Positions 43,903 to 53,497 of a DNA stretch of 64,000 bases are shown here, one piece after another. The stretch's first letter is position 1. Each line of letters opens with the position of its first letter. This stretch comes from Falsibacillus pallidus (lineage in GTDB: Bacteria > Bacillota > Bacilli > Bacillales > DSM-25281), in the NCBI RefSeq assembly GCF_003350505.1, contig NZ_QQAY01000003.1, positions 248,001-312,000 on the forward strand, given 5' to 3'. The notes beneath the pieces were generated by a model that made no database searches, was not told the DNA's origin, and worked only from the letters and a program-made list of their open reading frames with translations. The position numbers and the translations under genes were made by a program.

Positions 43903-44529
43903 CTAAATTTTTAAGATTCCTATTAATATAAGCAAAATCCCAGGTAAAAAAGACATTCTTTGAACCCAGCTGACGTGGGAGAATATCTTTCCGATTTTCA
44001 TTCCGCTGGTCACGAATAATAAGCTCATGACCGCAACAGTCAAAGCGAGGATGAATGGAGAATAGCCGAGCATGGCAGCTCCAAATCCTGCTCCAAAAGC
44101 ATCAAGTGACAGTGCGACTCCCAGCATCAGCGCCTCGATTCCGGTAATGGTGCCGGATTGGTCAAAGTCTGCACTCGTCGGTTTTTTTAAGATCTGGATG
44201 ACCACTCCAAGAGAACGGATTTCAAAATTAATAAGTGTTTTTTCTTCTTCCTGCTGCTGATCCTGGCGAAAAAACTGGAACAGCACCCACGCCCCAAGCA
44301 TTACAAGGATAAAACCTCCTGCCTGATTGGCGATATGAGGGGAAAGGAAGGATTCCACTAAATTGCCTAAAAGCATGGCTGCCAACAATGAAGCAGCAGA
44401 ACAGCAGGCAATGATGATAATGGATTTTACAGGAATATGCATCTTTCTCAGTCCATAGGTAAGACCTGTGCTGAAATTATCGAGGCTGACTGCAAGAGCC
44501 AGCAATATCAGTGATAGTGAGAATTCCAT
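43903..44529 (-). CDS. ytaF: Sporulation membrane protein YtaF (MntP-like)
   Basis: A 208-residue integral membrane protein with six predicted helices and two related halves: ALAVSLDNFSTGLTYGLR at the N-terminus and GVALSLDAFGAGFGAAML in the second half. Each half has a conserved Asp in the membrane, as in the manganese-exporter-like MntP/DUF204 family. An acidic loop (RQDQQQEEEKTLINFE) separates them. The sporulation role is from the B. subtilis name; a metal-transport role is only inferred from the fold. Confidence 0.85.
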   Translation of the reverse strand: MEFSLSLILLALAVSLDNFSTGLTYGLRKMHIPVKSIIIIACCSAASLLAAMLLGNLVESFLSPHIANQAGGFILVMLGAWVLFQFFRQDQQQEEEKTLINFEIRSLGVVIQILKKPTSADFDQSGTITGIEALMLGVALSLDAFGAGFGAAMLGYSPFILALTVAVMSLLFVTSGMKIGKIFSHVSWVQRMSFLPGILLILIGILKI

Positions 44530-44601
44530 GGTGATACTCCTTCCAATTCACAATCGATAAGATAGTATATGGAAGGAGCTAGCCCACTGTTAAATATTCC
44601 A

Positions 44602-45435
44602 TCAATGAATCATTTTTTGGCAATTAGGACAGATATGGGTCCCTCTCCCGGCAGTCGAAAATTTTTCAATCACAGAACCACATTTTTTGCATTCTTCACC
44701 TTTTCGTCCGTAGACAAATAATTGCAGCTGGAACATTCCGATCTGACCCTGGGAGTTCAAATAAGATCGAATCGTGCTGCCCCCTTTATCCACAGCCTCC
44801 TGAAGGGTCAAAATCGTTTCATTCCTGATTTTTTCCACTTCGCTTTCAGATAGGCTGTTTGCTTTTCTTTCAGGATGTATGCCTGCACGGAACAGGACTT
44901 CATCGACGTAAATATTTCCGAGCCCCACAACAGCAGTTTGATCCAAAAGTACGGCTTTGACCACTCTCTCTGTGCGTTGGAGTCGTCCAAAAAGCCATTG
45001 TGCGGTAAATTCTTCAGAAAAGGGTTCAGGGCCAAGTTTATTCAATGGCGCCTCCATCAGTTCTTTTCCCTTTGGAAATAAATGCATGGTGCCAAATTTG
45101 CGGACATCTTTATATCTTAATTCTGTTCCATCCGTAAATGTGAAAAAAACATGGGTATGAGCATCAATGGGATCTTTTTGCTGAAACAATCCATATTTCC
45201 CCTCCATACGCAGATGAGAAACAAGGGCATAATCGTCTAAATAGAAAATAAGAAATTTTCCTCTTCTCCCGATGGAATGGATTTTCTGACCCTTCAGCAA
45301 ATGGCAGAATTCCTGGACATCATCGGGCAGCTTGATTATTTTGCCCCATTCCACTTTTACCTCTCCGATTGTCTTGCCGGATATAAGTTCAACAAGTGTA
45401 CGCCGGACTGTTTCTACTTCTGGAAGTTCAGGCAT
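44602..45435 (-). CDS. mutM: Formamidopyrimidine-DNA glycosylase
   Basis: A 277-residue bifunctional glycosylase/AP lyase that removes 8-oxoguanine and formamidopyrimidines. The catalytic N-terminus is MPELPEVETVRR (Pro 2 and Glu 3 after Met removal), with a helix-two-turn-helix in the middle (AVVGLGNIYVDEVLFRAGIHP) and a C-terminal zinc finger (CKKCGSV...CPNC). The gene lies between polA and ytaF; polA-mutM spacing is 19 bp. Confidence 0.97.
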   Translation of the reverse strand: MPELPEVETVRRTLVELISGKTIGEVKVEWGKIIKLPDDVQEFCHLLKGQKIHSIGRRGKFLIFYLDDYALVSHLRMEGKYGLFQQKDPIDAHTHVFFTFTDGTELRYKDVRKFGTMHLFPKGKELMEAPLNKLGPEPFSEEFTAQWLFGRLQRTERVVKAVLLDQTAVVGLGNIYVDEVLFRAGIHPERKANSLSESEVEKIRNETILTLQEAVDKGGSTIRSYLNSQGQIGMFQLQLFVYGRKGEECKKCGSVIEKFSTAGRGTHICPNCQKMIH

Positions 45436-45454
45436 TGCCTATTCCCCCCTTGCT

Positions 45455-48094
45455 CTATTTTGCGTCGTACCAGGTCGGTCCGTAGGAGTAGTCCACCTTT
45501 AATGGAACTTTAAGTGATATCGCATGCTCCATGACGTCCGGTACAATTTCCTTCAATGCTTCAACTTCTTCTTCAGGGGCTTCGAAGATTAATTCATCGT
45601 GCACCTGCAGAAGCAGTCTTGTTTGAAGCTTTTCAACTTTTAGACGCTTGGCCATTTCAATCATGGCAAGCTTGATGATATCAGCCGCACTTCCTTGGAT
45701 CGGTGTGTTCATAGCCGTTCTTTCAGCAAAGCTTCGCAAGTTGAAATTCCTGCTTGTTATTTCCGGAATGTATCTTCTTCTATGCAGCAGTGTTGATACA
45801 TAACCTTTTTGCTTTGCCTCTTGGACAACATCTGCCATATATTCTTTCACCCCTGGGAAGCTTTCCAGGTATCTATCAATGAATTCCCCTGCTTCTTTCC
45901 TTGTAATCCCCAGGCTTTGCGATAAACCGTAGTCGCTTATTCCGTATACAATTCCGAAGTTGACTGCTTTAGCCTGCCTTCTCATATTTGAGGTAACTTC
46001 CTCTTTTTTCACATGAAAAACGTCCATAGCCGTTTTCGTATGAATGTCCATATCTTCATTGAAAGCCTCAATCAGTTTTTCATCTCCTGCGATATGAGCC
46101 AATACCCGGAGTTCGATTTGAGAATAATCGGCTGCAAACATGACCCATCCCTTTTGCGAAGGAATGAATGCCTGGCGGATTTTTCTTCCCTCCTCCAAAC
46201 GGATCGGGATGTTTTGAAGATTCGGATCTGTTGAACTCAGTCTTCCTGTCTGTGTAAGAGCTTGGTTGAATCGGGTATGCACTTTGCAAGTGTCAGGATG
46301 TACGACCTTCAGCAGCCCTTCAATATATGTCGACTGGAGCTTGCCCAACTGACGATAGTGAAGGATTTGACGTACGATTTCGTGTTCCGGCTCCAGTTTT
46401 TCAAGCACATCTGCAGAAGTGGAATAACCGGTTTTCGTTTTCTTGATGACTGGCAGACCCATTTTTTCGAACAATACAACGCCCAATTGTTTTGGGGAGT
46501 TGATATTGAACTCTTCCCCAGCCATTCGAAAAATCTCTTCTTCTATTTGTTTAAGCCTCGTGCGCAGGTCATCTCCCATATCTTTCAACCGGTCAACATC
46601 CACTGAAACGCCTTTGGCCTCCATTTCTGCCAGGATAAGGGATAGAGGCAATTCTAACTCTGTAAATAATTCAAATTGTTCATTCTGCTTCAATTCTTCC
46701 TCGCATTTATCAGCAACAGCTGAAAGTCCTGCAGCTTTTCTGGCAATATGCTCAGCGGTTTCCACTTCTTCAGGGACCTTTCTCTTTGCCCCTTTTCCAT
46801 AGACAGCTTCATCCGATTGGATATCATGGAAGCCATGACGCTTGGCAACTGAAGCAAAATCATCTGCAGATTCAGAAGGATTCAAGATATAGGAAGCAAT
46901 CAGCAGGTCAAAATCAATCCCGTTCAATTCAACCCCTTTTAGCTTGAGGGAGACGGCTGATTTTTTCGCATCATAAACCTGTTTAAGCTTCTTTTCATCT
47001 TTAGCCCAATCTTTGAATTTTTCTGATTGCAGGGCGGTTTCAGCAGAAATGAAATAATTCCCGTTTTTATTGCTTAACCCAAGCCCGATGATTTGGCCAT
47101 GCTGATAGTTATCTTCAAGGATTTCAACATACAGGGCTGCACGGTCTGTCAAGTGGTCCTCTCCCAGGTCTTTTACGATTTCAAATGAGAGATCCTTGAT
47201 TTCTTCTTGTACAGCTTCCCCTGCTGTTCCCATTTTTTCAAGAAGGGTATTGAAACCCAATTCTTTATAAATGGATACGACCTTGTCCACATTCCATTCA
47301 TCATATTGAAGGTCTGAAACGGACAATTCGACAGGCGCTTCCCTTGTAATCGTTGCAAGCTCCTTGCTCATGATGGCCTGGTCCTTGAATTCTTCCAGTT
47401 TTTCCTTAAGCTTCTTGCCGCTCACTTCATCAATGGAGTCCAATACTTTTTCAAGTGAATCAAATTGGACCAAAAGCTTGATTGCTGTTTTTTCACCAAC
47501 ACCCGGCACCCCTGGGATGTTGTCTGATGAATCCCCCATCAATCCTTTCATATCAATGATTTGGTGAGGAGACAGTCCATATTTTTCTTTAATGTGTTCC
47601 GGTGTATATTCTTCTATCTCAGTAATTCCCTTTTTGGTTATGGCAACGGTAGTTTTGTCTGAACTTAACTGAGTCAAGTCTTTATCTCCAGATATGACCT
47701 TCACATCAAAGCCGTCTTTTTCAGCTTGAAGGGAAAGTGTGCCGATGATATCATCAGCCTCATAATTTTCAAGTTCATATCGTTTGATTTGATAGGCATC
47801 CAACAATTCGCGGATGAATGGGAATTGTTCAGATAGTTCAGGAGGGGTCTTTTGCCTACCGCCTTTATATTCTGTGAACGTTTTATGCCTGAAAGTTGTT
47901 TTTCCTGCATCAAAGGCAACCAGCAAATGGGTAGGTTTTTCCTCATCTAAAATTCGCTGAAGCATCATCGTAAAGCCGTACACTGCGTTCGTATGTATTC
48001 CTTTATCGTTATTCAGTAGCGGAAGTGCAAAAAAAGCACGATAGGCAATGCTGTTTCCGTCAATCAATACAAGTTTCTTTTTCGTTTTACTCAA
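45455..48094 (-). CDS. polA: DNA polymerase I
   Basis: An 879-residue repair and Okazaki-maturation polymerase. The 5'-3' nuclease domain spans residues 1 to about 290 (LIDGNSIAYRAFFALP; SGDKDLTQL; GDSSDNIPGVPGVGEKTA). The middle domain is exonuclease-like, but the expected Asp-x-Glu of motif I is replaced (ALYVEIL), so proofreading is probably lost, as in B. stearothermophilus. The polymerase domain has DYSQIELRVLAHIAGD (about 655-670), RRQAKAVNFGIVYG and QVHDELIFE. Grouped with mutM, ytaF and coaE. Confidence 0.97.
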   Translation of the reverse strand: MSKTKKKLVLIDGNSIAYRAFFALPLLNNDKGIHTNAVYGFTMMLQRILDEEKPTHLLVAFDAGKTTFRHKTFTEYKGGRQKTPPELSEQFPFIRELLDAYQIKRYELENYEADDIIGTLSLQAEKDGFDVKVISGDKDLTQLSSDKTTVAITKKGITEIEEYTPEHIKEKYGLSPHQIIDMKGLMGDSSDNIPGVPGVGEKTAIKLLVQFDSLEKVLDSIDEVSGKKLKEKLEEFKDQAIMSKELATITREAPVELSVSDLQYDEWNVDKVVSIYKELGFNTLLEKMGTAGEAVQEEIKDLSFEIVKDLGEDHLTDRAALYVEILEDNYQHGQIIGLGLSNKNGNYFISAETALQSEKFKDWAKDEKKLKQVYDAKKSAVSLKLKGVELNGIDFDLLIASYILNPSESADDFASVAKRHGFHDIQSDEAVYGKGAKRKVPEEVETAEHIARKAAGLSAVADKCEEELKQNEQFELFTELELPLSLILAEMEAKGVSVDVDRLKDMGDDLRTRLKQIEEEIFRMAGEEFNINSPKQLGVVLFEKMGLPVIKKTKTGYSTSADVLEKLEPEHEIVRQILHYRQLGKLQSTYIEGLLKVVHPDTCKVHTRFNQALTQTGRLSSTDPNLQNIPIRLEEGRKIRQAFIPSQKGWVMFAADYSQIELRVLAHIAGDEKLIEAFNEDMDIHTKTAMDVFHVKKEEVTSNMRRQAKAVNFGIVYGISDYGLSQSLGITRKEAGEFIDRYLESFPGVKEYMADVVQEAKQKGYVSTLLHRRRYIPEITSRNFNLRSFAERTAMNTPIQGSAADIIKLAMIEMAKRLKVEKLQTRLLLQVHDELIFEAPEEEVEALKEIVPDVMEHAISLKVPLKVDYSYGPTWYDAK

Positions 48095-48129
48095 ATAAAC
48101 TACCTCCCGTATATTGGAGTTGTAATAAT

Positions 48130-48194
48130 AAAAAAAGCCGTTAATTTCCCATCTTTATTTTATCATGTTCAATAAAGAAAAGGAAAATAGCGGC
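48130..48194 (-). terminator. Terminator after hflC
   Basis: Imperfect long hairpin (GCCGCTATTTTCC paired with GGGAAATTAACGGC) around an AT-rich loop, then TTTTTTT on the minus strand. The loop might also hold polA promoter elements, but I could not place them with confidence. Confidence 0.7.
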
Positions 48195-48204
48195 TTATTG
48201 ATTG

Positions 48205-49140
48205 TTAATTGGAATACCCCTGCAGCATCCGTGCATAAGGCGAATCAGCAGGAAGGACGATGACAGTCTTTTCGTTGATGGTTTTTTTGTACGATTCCAG
48301 GGTCCTGAATAATTGATAGAACTCAGGATCTTTTGAGAAGGATTGATTATAGATCTTAGCTGCTTCCCCTTCTCCTTCACCTCTCACCACTTCTGCATCT
48401 GCGTTTGCTTTGGAAATAAGCTCCTTCACTTCCCTGTCCGTCTCAGCAATGATGCGGTTTTTCTGAGCATCGCCCTGGGACAGATATTCCTGTGCTTTTG
48501 ATTCACGTTCAGAAATCATCCGGGTATAGACAGATTTTTCATTTTCATTCGGAAGGTCCGTTCTTTTCATCCGTACGTCCGTCACCCTGATTCCATAATG
48601 ATCGTTTTTCAAAAGCTCATTCACTTTTTCTGTCACACGATCATTCAGGCTTCCTCTTGAGGAGTTCTCATCATTGATGATTTCATCATAGTTCAACTGT
48701 CCCAATTCTGCACGGACAACTGAATAAATGAATTCTTCCATCCTTGTCTCAGCTCCGATGACAGAGCGGGCATTCGTAATCATCATTTTCGGATCGACAA
48801 TCTTCCATACGGCATAGTTGTCGATGATCATCCTCTTTTTATCTTTTGTATTGATCTCCGCTTCTGAAACATCATAGGACATTTGATATTTCGGCAAAGT
48901 AGAAACACTTTGCACAAATGGAATTTTGAATTTGATCCCTGGAGCGTCTTCTATTCTCACTACTTCCCCAAACTGTCTGACAACCTTGTATTCTCCTTCT
49001 TTTACAATGAATACATTTGCAAAGAGAATGCCCAGTATGACAATGAAAAGGAGCAGCAGCAAGCCGGATTTCACATATTTTCTCCATTCCATCCCGGTCT
49101 TCTGGCTTTCGTTTCTATTCATGATTGTTTGATCATCCAT
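48205..49140 (-). CDS. hflC: HflC-type SPFH/band-7 protein
   Basis: A 311-residue membrane protein with one N-terminal helix (about residues 25-45) and an extracytoplasmic SPFH domain (EGEYKVVRQFGEVVRIEDAPG; VVDPKMMITNARSVIGAETR-like), then a coiled-coil (RMISERESKAQEYLSQGDAQK) and an alanine-rich tail. In E. coli HflC with HflK cages FtsH and tunes membrane-protein quality control. The start overlaps the hflK stop by one base (TAATG). The N-terminus carries a long hydrophilic cytoplasmic leader. Function in this organism is inferred. Confidence 0.9.
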   Translation of the reverse strand: MDDQTIMNRNESQKTGMEWRKYVKSGLLLLLFIVILGILFANVFIVKEGEYKVVRQFGEVVRIEDAPGIKFKIPFVQSVSTLPKYQMSYDVSEAEINTKDKKRMIIDNYAVWKIVDPKMMITNARSVIGAETRMEEFIYSVVRAELGQLNYDEIINDENSSRGSLNDRVTEKVNELLKNDHYGIRVTDVRMKRTDLPNENEKSVYTRMISERESKAQEYLSQGDAQKNRIIAETDREVKELISKANADAEVVRGEGEGEAAKIYNQSFSKDPEFYQLFRTLESYKKTINEKTVIVLPADSPYARMLQGYSN

Positions 49141-50099
49141 TATGGTGTTCCGCTCCCTTCCTCTGAAACTTTAGGGACTTCTTTCTCGATAGGTTTGATT
49201 GGCAGATATTTCATTGTACTGCCTTCATCATTCATAATATAGATTTCGGCATTTGGGAGTACTTTTTCGAGCGTTTCTATGACGAGACGATCCTTCGTTA
49301 TTTCAGGATTTGTTTTATACTGTTCAAAAAGCTTATTGAATAAAGCAACGTCCCCGCGGGCTGTCTGGATGCGTGCGGTTTTATCCCCAATCGCTTTTGA
49401 CTTGATGGCATCCTTTTCCCCTTGAGCCTCATTAATGGCTTTATTGCGGTACTTTTTGGCTTCATTGATTTTTGTATTCATCGTTTCTCTTGCATCTGTT
49501 ACATTTGTAAATGCTTTTCTTACCTCTTGATTCGGCAATTCTACATCCTGTAGCTTAACGGCGAGAATAGAGATTCCCAAATCATATTTCTTAATCAAGG
49601 AGGCCAATGAATCCCGGACTTTCCCTTCAATTTCCGCTTTTCCTGAAGTTAGGGCATCATCAATTTTAGAGCTGCCTATGACACTCCTTAAAGAAGCGGA
49701 TGTGGAATCATACAATAATTCCTTCGGTTTATCGGAATTAAAAAGATATTTTTTCGGGTTGCTGATCTTCCATTGGACAACCAGATCGGCCAAAACAATA
49801 TTTTCATCCCCGGTGATCATCTTCGTATCATTTCGGTGTTCTTTGACTACCCCATCTTTTTCTTCATAGCCAAACTGAAGACTGAATGTTTCTTTTGATA
49901 ATTTTTCAACTGATTGTATCGGCCATGGCATTTTGAAATGAAGCCCGGGCTCTACGATTGTGTCTTCCGCTTTTCCAAATGTTAAAATCACAGCTTGATC
50001 AGATTCATCCACGGTATACCATGAAGTGAATAAGACAATACCAAGCAAAATAATGGCTGCTGCCAATCCTGCAAGCGTATAAATTCTCTTTAGGCTCAT
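49140..50099 (-). CDS. hflK: HflK-type SPFH/band-7 protein
   Basis: A 319-residue partner of HflC with an N-terminal helix (residues about 7-27), the motif YTVDESDQAVILTFGKAEDTIVEPGLHFKMPWP, a central SPFH domain and coiled-coil (NEAKKYRNKAINEAQGEKDAI). The start is ATG 50099, nine bases after GGGGG; reading further upstream would cross the phoR terminator. B. subtilis has no hflKC between polA and phoR, so this pair is an addition in this lineage. FtsH is not in the window. Confidence 0.9.
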   Translation of the reverse strand: MSLKRIYTLAGLAAAIILLGIVLFTSWYTVDESDQAVILTFGKAEDTIVEPGLHFKMPWPIQSVEKLSKETFSLQFGYEEKDGVVKEHRNDTKMITGDENIVLADLVVQWKISNPKKYLFNSDKPKELLYDSTSASLRSVIGSSKIDDALTSGKAEIEGKVRDSLASLIKKYDLGISILAVKLQDVELPNQEVRKAFTNVTDARETMNTKINEAKKYRNKAINEAQGEKDAIKSKAIGDKTARIQTARGDVALFNKLFEQYKTNPEITKDRLVIETLEKVLPNAEIYIMNDEGSTMKYLPIKPIEKEVPKVSEEGSGTP

Positions 50100-50187
50100 C
50101 AGATTCTTCCCCCCTACATGATGTTCAAATGGATATACGTATGTAGATGAGGAAAGTTCCAATAATATGATGATTATTATCATAAAA

Positions 50188-50227
50188 AAATGAAAAAGGC
50201 GTGAACGGGGTATGTTCACACCTTTTT
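50188..50227 (-). terminator. Terminator of phoPR
   Basis: AAAAAGGTGTGAAC/GTTCACGCCTTTTT stem with a T-run on the minus strand, between phoR and hflK. Confidence 0.85.
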
Positions 50228-50336
50228 CGGTTCCTTTGATGAAGGGGTTTTCACTTATGATATTATCAGCTCTTTATTAAGCTCAAATAAACGGATTGTA
50301 AAGAATCTGTAAAGCTGATAATACTTGACATCTTTT

Positions 50337-52100
50337 TTAAGAATTCTTGTTTTCTGGAAATTCTTTGTATAAGATGACGGAAAACACAGTGCCTTCATTT
50401 TTTTTGCTTTTTACTGAAATATATCCCTTATGAGCCTCAATTAAATGCTTCACGATGGCTAGGCCAAGGCCGGTCCCGCCTGAATTTCTGCTTCTTGCTT
50501 TATCCACTCGATAAAACCTTTCGAATATTCTTGGTATCTCTTCTTGCTCAATCCCAATGCCTGTATCAGCAATCTCCACTTTTAATTTTGACCCAAGATC
50601 AGAAATCCCCACATGGATGCTCCCCTCTGGCGGGGTGTACATAATGGCATTATTAATCAGATTGATGAATACTTGCTTAAGGCGGAAGTGGTCCCCCTCC
50701 ATCTCGATATTCTTATCTGAAGAGAAGGACAACGAAACTTTCTTATCTTCCGCCTTGCTGGAAAGAATCGCCATTACTTCTTCCATCATATTGGTTAAAT
50801 CAAATAATTGGAGATTCAGTTTGAATCCTTGCTGTTCAATTTTCGAAAGGTCCAGCAAATCCTTAATCAATGTCTGGAGCCGGTCGCTTTCATTTAAGAT
50901 GATGGTTAAGAATGATTTCAGAGTATCCTGATCATTCATGGCACCATCCAACAGCGTTTCAGAGAACCCTTTAATGGAAGTGATGGGTGTCTTTAATTCA
51001 TGGGACACGTTAGCGACAAAGTCCTTCCTCATCTGCTCAAGCTTTTTCAAATCGGTAATATCGTGGAACACGAGAAGGATCCCGTTCCATTCATCATGAT
51101 TACCGATGATGGGAGCTCCATATATCTCAAAATGCTTGCGTTCGATATTTAAGGAGAGGACGAGCTGTCTCCGGACATTCATCTCCGTGATAAAGATCTC
51201 TTCCACCAGCCTGACGATCTCTTTGAATTTGATCACTTCATAATAAGGCTTGAACATAAAGTCATCAGAATCAAGCGAAAAAAGATCTTGATAGATTTTA
51301 TTGGACATCGTGATATATCCACGGCTATCGATCAAAATGAGCCCGCTTCCCATATTTTCAATCAGCGTACTCAATCTGTCCTTCTGCATTTCCTGCGACA
51401 TATCCATTTCCTGCAGATTTCTTGCAAGTTTGTTGATTGCGGAACTGAGCATGCCTGTTTCATTCATTTGCCTCTCAAATGTCCTGGCTCTATAGTTCCC
51501 CTTGGAAAGTTCAATGGCGACATTCGTTGCAGATTCAATCGGTTTTGTATAGCTCGTCATGATCCATGTTCCAAGCAGGATGATGACAGCAAGGGCAAAA
51601 CCGAGGGAAAGGGCTAAAATCAGCCAAATTTGGCCATAGACTTCCTTCAATTGTGTCAGCTTCGTACTGACAATGACGATGCCATCCAGGGAGTTGCCAG
51701 GGGATTTTACAGACTCCCAGTAATATTGAGTTTCATCGGATGCCCCCTGCACATGCTGGCCAAGGAAGTCCTGGCTTTTAATTGAATTAAAAAAAGTCCG
51801 TATTTCCCTATCGCGTGCGCTACCGCTGTCAAAGAGCTTATCCCCATTTTTGTTAAAGACCGTGATTCTCACAGATAATAAATCGCTGCTGAATTCCAAT
51901 TGCTTTTTATCCAGTTTATTGATGCCGCCGCCATTCTCGATTTTTTCGGCAAGATGGGACGTATCCATCTTCAATCGTAAATTAAAGGAATCGGTATAAA
52001 AATTTTTAAATAACTGGCCGACTAGGATCCCAAGGGAGATAAAAACAATCAAAATCAATAAAATCAGCCAAAACAGAAGTCTCTTTCGGAAACGATTCAT
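50337..52100 (-). CDS. phoR: PhoR, phosphate-starvation sensor histidine kinase
   Basis: A 587-residue membrane kinase. Layout: TM1 (about residues 8-30), extracytoplasmic sensor region, TM2 (about 157-180), HAMP, PAS domain (DRLSTLIENMGSGLILIDSRG), HisKA with the phosphoacceptor in FVANVSHELKTPITSIKGF (His about 370), and HATPase with NLINNAIMYTPPEG, ADTGIGIEQEEIPRIFERF and GTGLGLAIVKHL. It senses cell-wall or phosphate status and phosphorylates PhoP. It overlaps phoP by one base (TAATG). Confidence 0.95.
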   Translation of the reverse strand: MNRFRKRLLFWLILLILIVFISLGILVGQLFKNFYTDSFNLRLKMDTSHLAEKIENGGGINKLDKKQLEFSSDLLSVRITVFNKNGDKLFDSGSARDREIRTFFNSIKSQDFLGQHVQGASDETQYYWESVKSPGNSLDGIVIVSTKLTQLKEVYGQIWLILALSLGFALAVIILLGTWIMTSYTKPIESATNVAIELSKGNYRARTFERQMNETGMLSSAINKLARNLQEMDMSQEMQKDRLSTLIENMGSGLILIDSRGYITMSNKIYQDLFSLDSDDFMFKPYYEVIKFKEIVRLVEEIFITEMNVRRQLVLSLNIERKHFEIYGAPIIGNHDEWNGILLVFHDITDLKKLEQMRKDFVANVSHELKTPITSIKGFSETLLDGAMNDQDTLKSFLTIILNESDRLQTLIKDLLDLSKIEQQGFKLNLQLFDLTNMMEEVMAILSSKAEDKKVSLSFSSDKNIEMEGDHFRLKQVFINLINNAIMYTPPEGSIHVGISDLGSKLKVEIADTGIGIEQEEIPRIFERFYRVDKARSRNSGGTGLGLAIVKHLIEAHKGYISVKSKKNEGTVFSVILYKEFPENKNS

Positions 52101-52813
52101 TAAGATTTCGGCTCCTCAAGCTTATAGCCCAGTCCACGGATCGTTTTTATATAGGCAGGCTTCTTGGAATTGATTTCAATCTTTTCACGCAGGTGACTGA
52201 TGTGTACATCCACGATTCTAGTGTCTCCGGCGAAATCATAATTCCATACGGAACTTAACAGCTGTTCCCTTGTCAGCACCCTCCCTTTATTTCTAGACAA
52301 AAATAATAATAGTTCGAACTCTTTCGGGGTGAATTCTAATAGTTTTTCCTCAAAATAGGCTTCATACTGTTCCGGATAAATAGTCAAATCACCGATTTTA
52401 ATGCTCGGCTTCTCTTCTTCCTGCTCTTCCATGAGTTCAGACTGAACCTGCGACCTGCGAAGGATGGCTTTCACCCTTGCAATGACTTCCCTTGGACTGA
52501 AAGGTTTTGTCATATAGTCATCCGCCCCAAGTTCCAAACCAAGGACTTTATCAAATTCATCATCTTTGGCCGTCAGCATCAATATCGGCGTCATGATTTT
52601 TTTCTGCCTCAATTGCTTGCAGACTTCAATTCCGTCCAAGCGTGGAAGCATTAAATCCAAAATCATCAAATCCGGTTTATGCGAAATGGCCATTTCGATT
52701 CCTTCCTCGCCATCAGCCGCTGTCAATGCATCAAATCCAGCCTGTTCAAGATTGTACTTAAGAAGTGTGGAAATTGATTGTTCATCTTCTACTACCAAAA
52801 CCTTTTTTGACAT
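52100..52813 (-). CDS. phoP: PhoP, response regulator of the phosphate regulon
   Basis: A 237-residue OmpR/PhoB-type regulator. The receiver domain has the acidic pocket KVLVVEDEQ, phosphoacceptor Asp in PDLMILDLMLPRLDG (about residue 53) and KPFSPREV. The C-terminal winged helix ends RGLGYKLEEP. The start is ATG 52813 directly after GGAGGATTTC; a TTG four codons earlier is part of that site. It is co-transcribed with phoR. Confidence 0.96.
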   Translation of the reverse strand: MSKKVLVVEDEQSISTLLKYNLEQAGFDALTAADGEEGIEMAISHKPDLMILDLMLPRLDGIEVCKQLRQKKIMTPILMLTAKDDEFDKVLGLELGADDYMTKPFSPREVIARVKAILRRSQVQSELMEEQEEEKPSIKIGDLTIYPEQYEAYFEEKLLEFTPKEFELLLFLSRNKGRVLTREQLLSSVWNYDFAGDTRIVDVHISHLREKIEINSKKPAYIKTIRGLGYKLEEPKS

Positions 52814-52885
52814 GAAATCCTCCAATTAAAGCTTTATTAAAAACCCCGTATCATCCATTACATTATAATATAAAAATTTCAAAAT

Positions 52886-52914
52886 AAAAAAGGAAGGTGA
52901 TTAGATCCCTTCCT
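52886..52914 (-). terminator. Terminator of the MaoC-like gene
   Basis: AGGAAGG/CCTTCCT stem followed by TTTTTTA on the minus strand, before phoP. Confidence 0.8.
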
Positions 52915-52937
52915 TTACGCGAAAATATTAACTTTAA

Positions 52938-53414
52938 TTAAAAGTTTTCCAGTGCAGTGCCGTTCATTCCATTCATTTTATGTGGTGGACAAACGGTCAA
53001 TGTTCCTGTCACTACTGTTTGATCTTCTTCATTTGTTGCGTGGACATTGATGGTGACTGTCTTATTTGTCAGACTCACTTCAGTCACTTCAAATAAGAAT
53101 TGAACTGTAGCATAGTGGTATACAGGCTTTGGAAAATCGATTTCCTGTTTGAGGATGTGCGATCCGGGACCAGGAAGATATTTTGATATTGCCGATGTAA
53201 TGATCCCTGTCAGCATGATGGAAGGGACGATCGGTTTCTTGTATGGAGTTTGTGATGCATAATCATGCTGGATATATAAAGGATTTGCATCATTCGTCAA
53301 ACCAAGGAAGAGCAATAGATCTTTATCTTCGATTTTTTCAGTTAATGTCAGCTTTTCTCCAACTGTCATTTCTTCTATTTTCCTGCCCATTTTTCTCTTT
53401 TTGCCAAGCAGCAT
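52938..53414 (-). CDS. MaoC-like (R)-specific enoyl-CoA hydratase/dehydratase
   Basis: A 158-residue hot-dog-fold protein of the MaoC/hydratase-2 family. The catalytic Asp-His region is TNDANPLYIQHDYASQTPYKKPIVPSIML (about residues 40-70; normal active-site pattern D-x4-H). It probably acts on an acyl-CoA or acyl-ACP enoyl group; the substrate is unknown. The N-terminus has a short basic stretch (MLLGKKRKMGRKI). GGAGGTG precedes the ATG. It lies between phoP and mdh, a place seen in several Bacillus genomes. A CcpA-type site lies between its promoter and gene. Confidence 0.85.
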   Translation of the reverse strand: MLLGKKRKMGRKIEEMTVGEKLTLTEKIEDKDLLLFLGLTNDANPLYIQHDYASQTPYKKPIVPSIMLTGIITSAISKYLPGPGSHILKQEIDFPKPVYHYATVQFLFEVTEVSLTNKTVTINVHATNEEDQTVVTGTLTVCPPHKMNGMNGTALENF

Positions 53415-53432
53415 AACGACACCTCCGAATTA

Positions 53433-53446
53433 TGTAAACGGTTACA
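53433..53446 (-). promoter_or_regulatory. cre (CcpA) site in front of the MaoC-like gene
   Basis: TGTAACCGTTTACA, reading TGTAAACGGTTACA on the plus strand, fits the cre consensus TGWAANCGNTNWCA at every position. It lies about 45-58 bases downstream of the predicted start point, as for CcpA roadblocks. Confidence 0.8.
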
Positions 53447-53497
53447 AGTTGAAATAAAAAAATAACGAAAAATCTGTATTATCTGTCTATTACTATC

